40,864 nt of DNA from Gemmatimonadota bacterium (GTDB taxonomy: Bacteria; Gemmatimonadota; Gemmatimonadetes; Longimicrobiales; Gaopeijiaceae). A program made the translations under genes and the position numbers. Of the stretch, positions 34,513 through 40,864 are shown one piece after another; position 1 is the first letter of the stretch; every line of letters begins with the position of its first letter. The stretch spans positions 1 through 40,864 of the forward strand of contig DUBS01000008.1 in NCBI GenBank assembly GCA_012960225.1. The letters are read 5' to 3'. Below the pieces are notes generated by a model, which saw nothing but the letters and a program-made list of their open reading frames with translations, did no database searches and had not been told where the DNA came from.

Positions 34513-36054
34513 TTAGGCTACTGCGTACTTGCCAGTGACATCAGTCTCAGAGGGCCCCGACAGAAGCCTGAATTCATCCAACCCGATAAGTGGGTCATCG
34601 CGGAGACTTAGGTCCATACGAGTACGGCTGCGAAGTCTCTTCAGTAACCCAGGTTCCTCCTCAATAACCCTCAGGGCAACTTCTGGGTGCAAGCGTACGA
34701 CGATTCTTTTTTCTTCTTTAGCAGATGCTGCTCTCCGGAGACTCCGTTCAATCTGGCGTAATACCGTCGCCGGCGTAAAAACACGCCCAATGCCCCTGCA
34801 TGACGTGCAGACCGATGTTAACGAGTTGAAAAGTGACGGGCGCACACGCTGTCGTGTCATCTCGATCAGTCCGAGACTTGATACTTCAAACGCTTTGGTC
34901 CGAGCGCGATCACGGCCAAGGTGAGTCCTAAGCTCATGAAGAACCTTATCACGATGAGCCTGTGATTCCATGTCGATGAAATCTGCGACGATAATTCCAC
35001 CGATATCTCTCAGCCGCAGCTGTTTTGCTATCTCTTGTGCCGCACCAAGGTTGGTCTGCAAGATTGTTTTCGCAGGGTCTTTTTTCTTGCCCTTCCCAGT
35101 GAATCGACCGGTATTGACGTCGATCGAGACAAGGGCCTCTGTCGGCTCAATTACAATGTGCCCACCCAATTTAAGGGAAACCTTTCTCTCGAAAGCCCTT
35201 TGGATTTCTTCCCCAACTCCATACTTGTCGAAAAGGGGTTCCTCTCCTTCGTGTAAGTGCACCCGATTAGAGAGTTCTGGATCTACACTCTTCACATACT
35301 CCAAAACCTCGTTATAGATAGCCTTAGAATCGATCTTGACCGCGTCAAATTTGTCGCTAAATAGATCCCGGATCATCCCATCGATCAGTTGCGCACCACG
35401 ATGGACCAGAGCCGGCGCTTTTTGGGACTTCGAATCCGCTAGAACCTTGTTCCAACTCTCTCGGAGATGTTTGAATTCATGCTCAATCGTTTTTTCGGTC
35501 ACCTCTTCACTGACAGTCCTAATAATGATTCCACCGCTGTCGCGTGGAAGAATCTTCTTTGCCATTCGGCGCAGCTTTGTTCGCTGGGCTCTGTCTTCGA
35601 TTCGACGGCTCACGCCAACATTATCCGAGTACGGCATGTAAACCAGAAAGCGCCCTGGAAGAGAAATCTGGGCTGTGATCCTTGGACCCTTTGAACTGAT
35701 AGCCTCTTTGGTTACCTGGACCAGGAGGGCTTGACCCTTTCGGACGTGATCCTGGATCGGTGGATATTTTCTAGTCCGAGAATGCCTCCTGCGATCACCC
35801 TTTCCGTTCTCTTCTTCAGGGTCTTCATCACGTATCAGGTCAGAAACGTGTAAGAAACCAGCTTTCTCGGTGCCTATATCGACAAATGCCGCCTGAATGC
35901 CAGGAAGCACAGCTTCCACACGCCCCAAGAATATACCCCCAATGATCCGGTCTTGGTCGGGGCGTTCCAGCAGAACCTCGACTAGCTTGTCGTCTTCCAG
36001 TAGTGCCACCCAAGACTCCTGGGGCATCGCACTCACGAGGATTTCTCTCCTCAA
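34513..36054 (-). CDS. rng: Ribonuclease E/G family endoribonuclease
   Basis: The 513-aa product has an S1-like RNA-binding insert (about 35-120, GGIFLGRVEAVLPGIQAAFVD). The DNase-I-like catalytic domain shows Asp residues in SIDVNTGRFTGKGKKKDP and IIVADFIDM that bind magnesium, and a zinc-link CTSCRGIG that joins subunits. Length fits RNase G rather than RNase E; there is no long C-terminal scaffold. The start is a TTG at 36054, supported by GGAGAG four bases upstream and by homology of REIL to the family N-terminus. A GTG at 36036 with its own AGGAG is an alternative. The role is rRNA and mRNA processing. It is the first gene of the rng-rplU-rpmA group. Confidence 0.93.
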   Translation of the reverse strand: MRREILVSAMPQESWVALLEDDKLVEVLLERPDQDRIIGGIFLGRVEAVLPGIQAAFVDIGTEKAGFLHVSDLIRDEDPEEENGKGDRRRHSRTRKYPPIQDHVRKGQALLVQVTKEAISSKGPRITAQISLPGRFLVYMPYSDNVGVSRRIEDRAQRTKLRRMAKKILPRDSGGIIIRTVSEEVTEKTIEHEFKHLRESWNKVLADSKSQKAPALVHRGAQLIDGMIRDLFSDKFDAVKIDSKAIYNEVLEYVKSVDPELSNRVHLHEGEEPLFDKYGVGEEIQRAFERKVSLKLGGHIVIEPTEALVSIDVNTGRFTGKGKKKDPAKTILQTNLGAAQEIAKQLRLRDIGGIIVADFIDMESQAHRDKVLHELRTHLGRDRARTKAFEVSSLGLIEMTRQRVRPSLFNSLTSVCTSCRGIGRVFTPATVLRQIERSLRRAASAKEEKRIVVRLHPEVALRVIEEEPGLLKRLRSRTRMDLSLRDDPLIGLDEFRLLSGPSETDVTGKYAVA

Positions 36055-36490
36055 TATTCTCTCCGTTGTTCAGTCACCCCTGCGTCACCCGAACCGGCAC
36101 TGTCCGCGTGCCCAACCCCCTGCCCAGACCTCTGGGTAACGAATCAGGCCACCAGCCAGTATCCGGAGCGCCGAGCGCAGTTAGGTCGGTATTCGAAGGT
36201 CATAATCAGCCATCGGATACCGGCCCTCTACTGCAGCAGGTCGACTCCAAGTTCTTACTTCCAAATTTGTTTCTGTTGCCTCATCCTCTCCATCAACTGC
36301 ATGAGGTGAAGCAATTATCAGCAACTTTTAATAAAATTGGCGAAAAGCCCGATAATCAGACTTCCCACGATACCGCAAATTCTCTTCATAGAAACTAACG
36401 CAGAATCGATCAAATTCCGCATTGGAGATTTACCCCAGCGTTATTTTGCCAACCACGGCATCCTTATACGATATCTTAGATCCCCTACGG
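36055..36490. other. Long gap upstream of rng, possible gene remnant on minus
   Basis: These 436 bases hold no gene I can defend. The minus strand has a roughly 47-codon frame (about 36197-36340) that reads like normal protein (it includes VRTWSRPAAVEGRYPMADY) but has no credible start: a TAA precedes it, only TTG is available, and there is no ribosome binding site. It may be a decayed gene. Upstream of it a 23-codon ATG frame resembles a short signal peptide. The plus-strand frame at 36003-36398 is out-of-frame shadow. The rng promoter must lie here; I could not place it. Confidence 0.4.
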
Positions 36491-36736
36491 TTAGATGATC
36501 CTCTCAGATCCAGTAGCGTTATCCTCGGAAGAATCCGGATCTGATTTTCTTGAGTAAATTGAGAGCAGAAATCGCATAAGAAACCCTGCCATCAGGACTA
36601 CAATCGCTAATCCTGTCATCCACCGCTCATCAAAATAGATCCCTGCCAATGCAATGAAGGCACCAGCGATAAAGATTCGGATTCTCCACTCTAGGAATTG
36701 ACGAAATCTTCTAGATCGGTCTAGAAAGAGGTACAG
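36491..36736 (-). CDS. Small two-helix membrane protein with apparent CTG start
   Basis: This frame is open for 81 codons and ends in TAA at 36491-36493. It has no ATG, GTG or TTG before the first membrane helix, but a CTG at 36736 lies six bases after AGGAG (36743-36747 on the complement), an ideal site. A TAG is in frame just upstream, so the start cannot be further out. The product has a basic N-terminus, two hydrophobic helices (about 20-35 and 41-61) joined by FDERWM, basic SRK, and an acidic Ser/Asp tail. That is the topology of a real small inner-membrane protein. It is the gene after the carboxyltransferase (70-base gap). A frameshift or unsequenced base could be an alternative. Family unknown. 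Confidence 0.6.
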   Translation of the reverse strand: MYLFLDRSRRFRQFLEWRIRIFIAGAFIALAGIYFDERWMTGLAIVVLMAGFLMRFLLSIYSRKSDPDSSEDNATGSERII

Positions 36737-36806
36737 GTGCGTCTCCTAGTCGTTATGAATTCGTAGGACAAATAGCTCTTCGTCATAGCTGAACCCTGGA
36801 TCACTG

Positions 36807-38429
36807 CTACTCATCCTGGAGTTGGAATGGCCCTATATGAGGACCAGGATTATTCAGTGAAGCCCGGAGAAGCAAACCCAAGCCTTCACGTAGTTCTTCG
36901 GGTAAGAGGATGCCGTCGACGAACCCTCGGGCCGCCGCAAAACGCGCGTCGAGTTCCTCTTCGTATTCAGCGCGAATCCGGTCCATTTCAGTGGTCAATT
37001 CAGGTCCAGGATCCAATCCATTCTCTCTGATTTCTTGGAGTTGGGCACCAAAGATCGCTGTCACCGCACTTTCGGATTCCATAACTCCCATGCGGCCGGT
37101 GGGTAGTGACAAAATGAAATCTGGATCGAATCCCTGCCCTCCCATGGCGTAGTACCCCGCTCCCGAGGCGTGGTTAAGGGTCAGGACGATCTTGGGGACC
37201 TTCGCCGTAGCCATTGCCTCCACAAGTTCAGCACTTGCTCGAATAATTCCCGAATGCTCTGCTTCAGCCCCAACCATAAAGCCCGAGACATCTTGCACAA
37301 ACAAGATTGGAGTTCCTTGCCGATTCATGGTCTCAATAAAATACGCCACCTTACGAGCACTAGCCGCATAAATGACGCCACCAAAACGAATAGGGTCTTC
37401 ATCGGAACTCTTGAATGTGCCACGAGCGTTCGCAATTACTCCTATCGGGTGTCCAGAAAGTGAACCAGTCCCACATATGATCTCTTGGGCATGGTCAGGC
37501 TGAAACTCCTGGAGCGGTTCTCCATCCAGAATGCACTCAAGGATCGATTGCATATCGGAGGGCTGCCGGTGGTCATCAGGTATTAGGTCGTAAAGTTCGT
37601 ATGCAAGTCTCTGGGGAGGTGTAGCAGTTCGGTTGGTGGAAGATTCCTGAGTAGGAAGCTCACTAACCAACTTCCTTAGGCGCTCCAAACAATCTTCATC
37701 ATTCTCCGTTATGTAATGCGCCACAGCACTGACTTCTGTGTGGGCTCTCGCACCACCTAACTCTTCTGTGTCCAGTATCTGTCCGGTAATCTTTCTTGCT
37801 AGATCTGGGGCCCCAAATCCCATGAATGAGGTACCTTCAACCATGAGAATGACATCCGATAGTGCAGGAAGGTATGCACCGGCGGCGAGGCAAGGACCCA
37901 TGACAGCCGCCAACTGCGGTATCCGGAGATAGCGGCGCATCACTGAGTTGTAATAGAAAATTCGAGCTGCACCGTACTGGCCTGGGAAAACTCCACTCCG
38001 GTATGGGAGGTTCACTCCCGCTGAGTCAATAAGATAAATGATCGGTATACAACACCGCATCGCGACTTCCTGTGCCCTGAGAATTTTGGTGATGGTCTCA
38101 GGCCACCATGCCCCAGCTTTGACCGTTGCGTCATTTGCAACAACGATCACATCCCTCCCTGAGACACAACCCACAGTAGTGACAACGCCAGCTCCAGGCG
38201 CCTGGCCGTCGTAAAGATCATGCGCAATTAGCAACCCCAGTTCGACAGTTGGCTTGTCCTCATCAAAGAGGAGATGCAGCCTTTCACGGGCAGTGAGTTT
38301 ACCCTGGGCATGCTGATGTTCTATAGCTCCACTTCCACCTCCGTCATACAGTCGCTCTCTAAGCTCTCTGATTTCGAGAGAGAGCTTAGCCATCCGACCG
38401 GAAGGTTTACGGGGTGCTTCTGAGGTCAC
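36807..38429 (-). CDS. Acyl-CoA carboxylase, carboxyltransferase (beta) subunit, MCC-like
   Basis: From GTG 38429 the product is 540 aa; ATG 38393 is an alternative, and TTG 38522 would overlap the upstream gene by 74 bases. Both carboxyltransferase halves are present: the N-terminal half with GKLTARERLHLLFDE, VANDATVKAGAWW and YLIDSAGVNLP, and the C-terminal half with GVIANARGTFKSS, FVQDVSGFMVG and the GAGYYAMGG loop. Blocks such as FMVG and ARIFYYN resemble methylcrotonyl-CoA carboxylase beta more than propionyl-CoA carboxylase beta. It transfers carboxyl from biotin to an acyl-CoA. No biotin carboxylase or biotin carrier is in the window, so it must use one from elsewhere. It follows the split B12 mutase by 19 bases. 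Confidence 0.85.
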   Translation of the reverse strand: MTSEAPRKPSGRMAKLSLEIRELRERLYDGGGSGAIEHQHAQGKLTARERLHLLFDEDKPTVELGLLIAHDLYDGQAPGAGVVTTVGCVSGRDVIVVANDATVKAGAWWPETITKILRAQEVAMRCCIPIIYLIDSAGVNLPYRSGVFPGQYGAARIFYYNSVMRRYLRIPQLAAVMGPCLAAGAYLPALSDVILMVEGTSFMGFGAPDLARKITGQILDTEELGGARAHTEVSAVAHYITENDEDCLERLRKLVSELPTQESSTNRTATPPQRLAYELYDLIPDDHRQPSDMQSILECILDGEPLQEFQPDHAQEIICGTGSLSGHPIGVIANARGTFKSSDEDPIRFGGVIYAASARKVAYFIETMNRQGTPILFVQDVSGFMVGAEAEHSGIIRASAELVEAMATAKVPKIVLTLNHASGAGYYAMGGQGFDPDFILSLPTGRMGVMESESAVTAIFGAQLQEIRENGLDPGPELTTEMDRIRAEYEEELDARFAAARGFVDGILLPEELREGLGLLLRASLNNPGPHIGPFQLQDE

Positions 38430-38448
38430 CAGGAGGGGTTGGTTCGTT

Positions 38449-38865
38449 TCAAGATGTCTCCTGACCCCCGAACCAGTCTTGAATGTAATTGATGATTTCA
38501 GTGGTCGGGGTTCCTGGACCAAATAGCCTTCCGATACCCTGACTCTGAAGATCTTCTATGTCCTTAGATGGTATAATTCCACCACCTGTGAGAAGGATAC
38601 GGTTTGCGCCCGCTCCGTCCAGAAGTTCCCTGACCTTGGGAAAAAGCGTCATGTGGGCTCCGGAGAGAATTGACATTGCAACCACATGGACATCTTCCTG
38701 TATAGCTGCGCTTACAATCATCTCGGGACTCTGATGGAGACCCGTGTAGACCACCTCAAATCCGGCGTCTCTAAGGGCACTCGCAATTACCTTGGCACCC
38801 CGGTCATGTCCATCGAGCCCGGGTTTGGCAACGAGTATCCTGATTTTTTGATCTATACTTTGCAT
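38449..38865 (-). CDS. Cobalamin-binding small subunit of an acyl-CoA mutase (IcmB-like)
   Basis: The 138-aa product starts at ATG 38865, which shares one base with the large-subunit TGA; the frame is open further upstream but those residues belong to the mutase gene. It is a stand-alone B12-binding Rossmann domain. The base-off/His-on motif DGHDRG (18-23) gives His20 as the lower axial cobalt ligand. SILSGAH and a GGGIIPSKD glycine loop near residues 93-102 complete the nucleotide-tail pocket, with FGPGT near the end. Size and separate encoding match the small subunit of Streptomyces-type isobutyryl-CoA mutase and of archaeal methylmalonyl-CoA mutase. With the large subunit it would carry adenosylcobalamin. 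Confidence 0.92.
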   Translation of the reverse strand: MQSIDQKIRILVAKPGLDGHDRGAKVIASALRDAGFEVVYTGLHQSPEMIVSAAIQEDVHVVAMSILSGAHMTLFPKVRELLDGAGANRILLTGGGIIPSKDIEDLQSQGIGRLFGPGTPTTEIINYIQDWFGGQETS

Positions 38866-40586
38866 CAAAAGAAGACGGGCTCCTTGTAGGAACCAAATAC
38901 ATCTTCCATAGCCCTCCGGATCTCGTAGAGAGTGCAATACGCCCTCGCACACTCCAAAATTTGAGGGACGAGGTTCTCTCCAGTTCGGCTTGATTCACGC
39001 AGCTCCCTTAACGTGCGTTCTACGGCTTCGGGGTCCCGGTGCTCTCTAAGTTCTGCCATTTGAGCCACCTGATTTTTTTCGATCTCCGGACCTATACGAA
39101 GCGTGTCAATCTCAACTTCTTCCGAACCTGCAATGAAACGGTTCACACCAACTACTATTCGGTCACCCGCCTCGACTTCTCGCTGCTGAAGCATAGCCGA
39201 CATCGCAATTTCCCTCTGGAACCACCCTTCTTCTATCGCTGGAACCACCCCACCGAAACGATCAATCTCGTCGAAGATCACCAGCGCATCTCGTTCTAGC
39301 TCGTCGGTCAACGCTTCTACAAAGTACGATCCGGCTAGTGGGTCAATCGTGTTAGCCACACCCGATTCAAACGCCAGGACCTGTTGGGTTCTGAGTGCAA
39401 CTCGGACTGCCTTCTCTGTAGGCAAGGCAAGTGTCTCGTCCATAGAATTTGTGTGCAAGGATTGAGTACCACCAAGCGCAGCAGCCATCGCCTGGTAGGC
39501 AACCCGGACAATGTTGTTCTCTGGCTGTTGGGCCGTCAGCGTAACACCAGAAGTCTGTGCGTGTGTTCTGAGACGCCACGACTCAGGATTCTTAGCCTGG
39601 TACTTCTCTCGCATTATACGAGACCAGATCCTTCTCGCTGCTCGGAACTTTGCAATCTCCTCAAAGAAATCATTGTGCACATCAAAAAAGAAAGACAAAC
39701 GTGGCGCGAAGGCATCCACATCCAACCCTCGTGCGATCGCTCTTTCGACATACTCAAAGCCGTTCCCGAGCGTAAACGCCAACTCCTGGACTGCGGTCGC
39801 TCCGGCCTCCCGGATATGATAGCCTGAAATTGAGATCGGGTTGTATTTAGGCGCGTTTTCGCTACACCACTCGAACATGTCTACTATGCACCGTAAAGCT
39901 GGGTCCGGTGGGAATATCCATGCGTGCTGAGCTTGGTACTCCTTGAGAATGTCGTTCTGCACCGTACCACGAAGTACTTCTGGAGAAATCCCTTGCTTCT
40001 CGGCAGCTACCACATAGAAACAGAACAGTATGATCGCCGGGCCATTGATCGTCATCGACACTGAAACTTCGTCTAGAGGAATCCCATCGAATAGCCTCTC
40101 CATGTCATGAAGTGATGAGATCGCCGCTCCGCACACCCCAACTTCTCCAATTGAGCGAGGGTGATCAGAATCGAATCCCATAAGGGTGGGGAAATCGAAC
40201 GCCACAGAAAGTCCGGTCTGACCCTGTTTCAAGAGGAACTTATAACGCTCATTCGTCTCCTCAGCCGTCCCGAATCCAGCAAATTGTCGCATGGTCCAAA
40301 GGCGAGTGCGATACATCGTGCTGTAGGGCCCACGCGTGAACGGGTAGTCCCCTGGGAGGCCGAGAGTATCCTCATATTGAGAGGCAGTTCGATCGAGCAA
40401 CGTATATAGCGGCTTTATTTCACGACCGGAGACTGTTGAAAAAAGAATTTCTCGCTCTGGAGTGTCAGCGCAGCTCTGCTCCCAACTACTCAAGCGTTCT
40501 TTCAATTCAGAGAGTTCAGCCTCTTGCTCTCTCAATAAAGCGAGGAGGCGTGACGAAGTTGAAGCCTTTTCCTCAATCGAAGACAC
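38865..40586 (-). CDS. Acyl-CoA mutase large subunit, isobutyryl-CoA-mutase-like
   Basis: The 573-aa TIM-barrel protein belongs to the methylmalonyl-CoA mutase family: [36 protein letters not shown] (His257) and [14 protein letters not shown]. It lacks the B12 domain, which is on the next gene. Two residues set substrate choice in this family. The motif that reads RQYAGF in methylmalonyl-CoA mutase reads RQFAGF here (Phe102), and the Arg that holds the free carboxylate is Gln220 (in KEYQAQHAW). Phe plus Gln is the isobutyryl-CoA mutase pattern, so carbon-skeleton exchange of isobutyryl-/butyryl-CoA or a similar acyl-CoA is more likely than methylmalonyl-/succinyl-CoA. An N-terminal coiled segment (1-40) is extra. 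GTG start with GGGGAGA seven bases upstream. First gene of the operon. Confidence 0.9.
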   Translation of the reverse strand: MSSIEEKASTSSRLLALLREQEAELSELKERLSSWEQSCADTPEREILFSTVSGREIKPLYTLLDRTASQYEDTLGLPGDYPFTRGPYSTMYRTRLWTMRQFAGFGTAEETNERYKFLLKQGQTGLSVAFDFPTLMGFDSDHPRSIGEVGVCGAAISSLHDMERLFDGIPLDEVSVSMTINGPAIILFCFYVVAAEKQGISPEVLRGTVQNDILKEYQAQHAWIFPPDPALRCIVDMFEWCSENAPKYNPISISGYHIREAGATAVQELAFTLGNGFEYVERAIARGLDVDAFAPRLSFFFDVHNDFFEEIAKFRAARRIWSRIMREKYQAKNPESWRLRTHAQTSGVTLTAQQPENNIVRVAYQAMAAALGGTQSLHTNSMDETLALPTEKAVRVALRTQQVLAFESGVANTIDPLAGSYFVEALTDELERDALVIFDEIDRFGGVVPAIEEGWFQREIAMSAMLQQREVEAGDRIVVGVNRFIAGSEEVEIDTLRIGPEIEKNQVAQMAELREHRDPEAVERTLRELRESSRTGENLVPQILECARAYCTLYEIRRAMEDVFGSYKEPVFF

Positions 40587-40864
40587 GATTCATCTCCCCT
40601 TTGTCAGGGTTATAGATTCCATTTCAACATCCTAGAGTGAGTTGAAAATGTAATGGAATTTTATTGGGGTCTGGGACTCCTAGCGAATTTGAAATTAAAA
40701 CATCCCCTGAGGAAAACAGTGCTGTATAGCTAGGTGTGGTTGGATGCCACGGAGGGGGGATACCCCACTGGGGGTTATAACTCTATGACTAGTTCAGGAG
40801 TTTACCAAGGTCTTATCAGGGCACTCTCAATGAGTGTCAGGGGCTAGTTGTCCAAGACATTCAC
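40587..40864. other. Upstream region of the mutase operon, window end
   Basis: There is no gene in this stretch. It contains the mutase ribosome binding site and AT-rich sequence (about 40600-40700) likely to hold the promoter; TATAAC-like and TTGAAA-like boxes are present but their spacing is not convincing. A small hairpin, ACCCC-ACTG-GGGGT (40762-40775), and a CACTC/GAGTG inverted repeat nearer the end are the only structures seen. Confidence 0.35.

Noticed and set aside
36003-36398. A 131-codon plus-strand open frame across the rng start
   Set aside because: It overlaps the conserved N-terminus of rng in antisense and has no start signal or family resemblance.
38430-38522. Longer N-terminus of the carboxyltransferase from TTG 38522
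   Set aside because: It would overlap the cobalamin-binding gene by 74 bases, and the extra residues have no family resemblance; the GTG at 38429 or ATG at 38393 gives the usual family length.
36807-40586. Standard propionyl-CoA carboxylase / methylmalonyl-CoA mutase module
   Set aside because: The mutase has Phe and Gln at the specificity positions, the carboxyltransferase looks methylcrotonyl-like, and no epimerase or MeaB is present.
1-40864. CRISPR arrays, insertion sequences, integrases, toxin-antitoxin pairs or phage genes
   Set aside because: No regularly spaced repeats, transposase or integrase motifs, or terminal inverted repeats with target duplications were seen on either strand.

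Overview
The window looks like a chromosomal segment of a Gram-negative, aerobic, protein- and peptide-degrading heterotroph. The best guess is a Gemmatimonadota-like bacterium. This rests on the mix of a SusC/SusD pair, a carboxypeptidase-regulatory-plus-plug protein with no barrel, a beta-propeller/amidohydrolase fusion, di-heme CxxCH lipoproteins and a GldA/F/G-type ABC system. That is inference from gene content, because no rRNA or other marker gene is present. I see no CRISPR array, insertion sequence, prophage or integrase, and the GC content looks even along the window.

Layout. 1-5.2 kb: the acidic repeat tail of a truncated gene, a tRNA-Leu(CAA) on the minus strand, two small exported or lipoprotein hypotheticals, and a 1087-aa propeller-amidohydrolase. 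5.3-12.7 kb: a large S8 protease, a lipoprotein plus di-heme oxidoreductase pair, and a plug-only protein. 11.4-15.7 kb: a susC-susD operon closed by a clear Rho-independent terminator. 15.9-23.0 kb: a tightly coupled six-gene minus-strand operon (SurA/PpiC-like lipoprotein, second di-heme protein, ABC ATPase, permease, GldG-like protein, DUF4340 protein). 23.3-29.1 kb: aconitase on plus, convergent with an nfeD-floA-hypothetical operon. 29.3-32.6 kb: two enoyl-CoA hydratases, a DUF3311 small protein and a sodium:solute symporter. 32.7-36.1 kb: a lytic transglycosylase, then rpmA, rplU and rng. 36.5-40.6 kb: a split B12-dependent acyl-CoA mutase, an acyl-CoA carboxylase carboxyltransferase, and a small membrane protein that can only be translated from a non-ATG/GTG/TTG start.

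The genes suggest a cell that digests exported protein (S8 protease, amidohydrolase), imports oligomers through SusCD, takes up organic acids through the symporter, and burns acyl-CoAs through hydratases, the carboxylase/mutase and the TCA cycle.

The most interesting observations are these. (1) The mutase would be called methylmalonyl-CoA mutase by default, but it carries Phe and Gln at the two positions that distinguish isobutyryl-CoA-type mutases from methylmalonyl-CoA mutases (Tyr and Arg). (2) The six-gene operon joins a Gld-type ABC exporter to a periplasmic foldase and a di-heme protein. (3) An unannotated 81-codon membrane protein appears to begin with CTG behind a good ribosome binding site.
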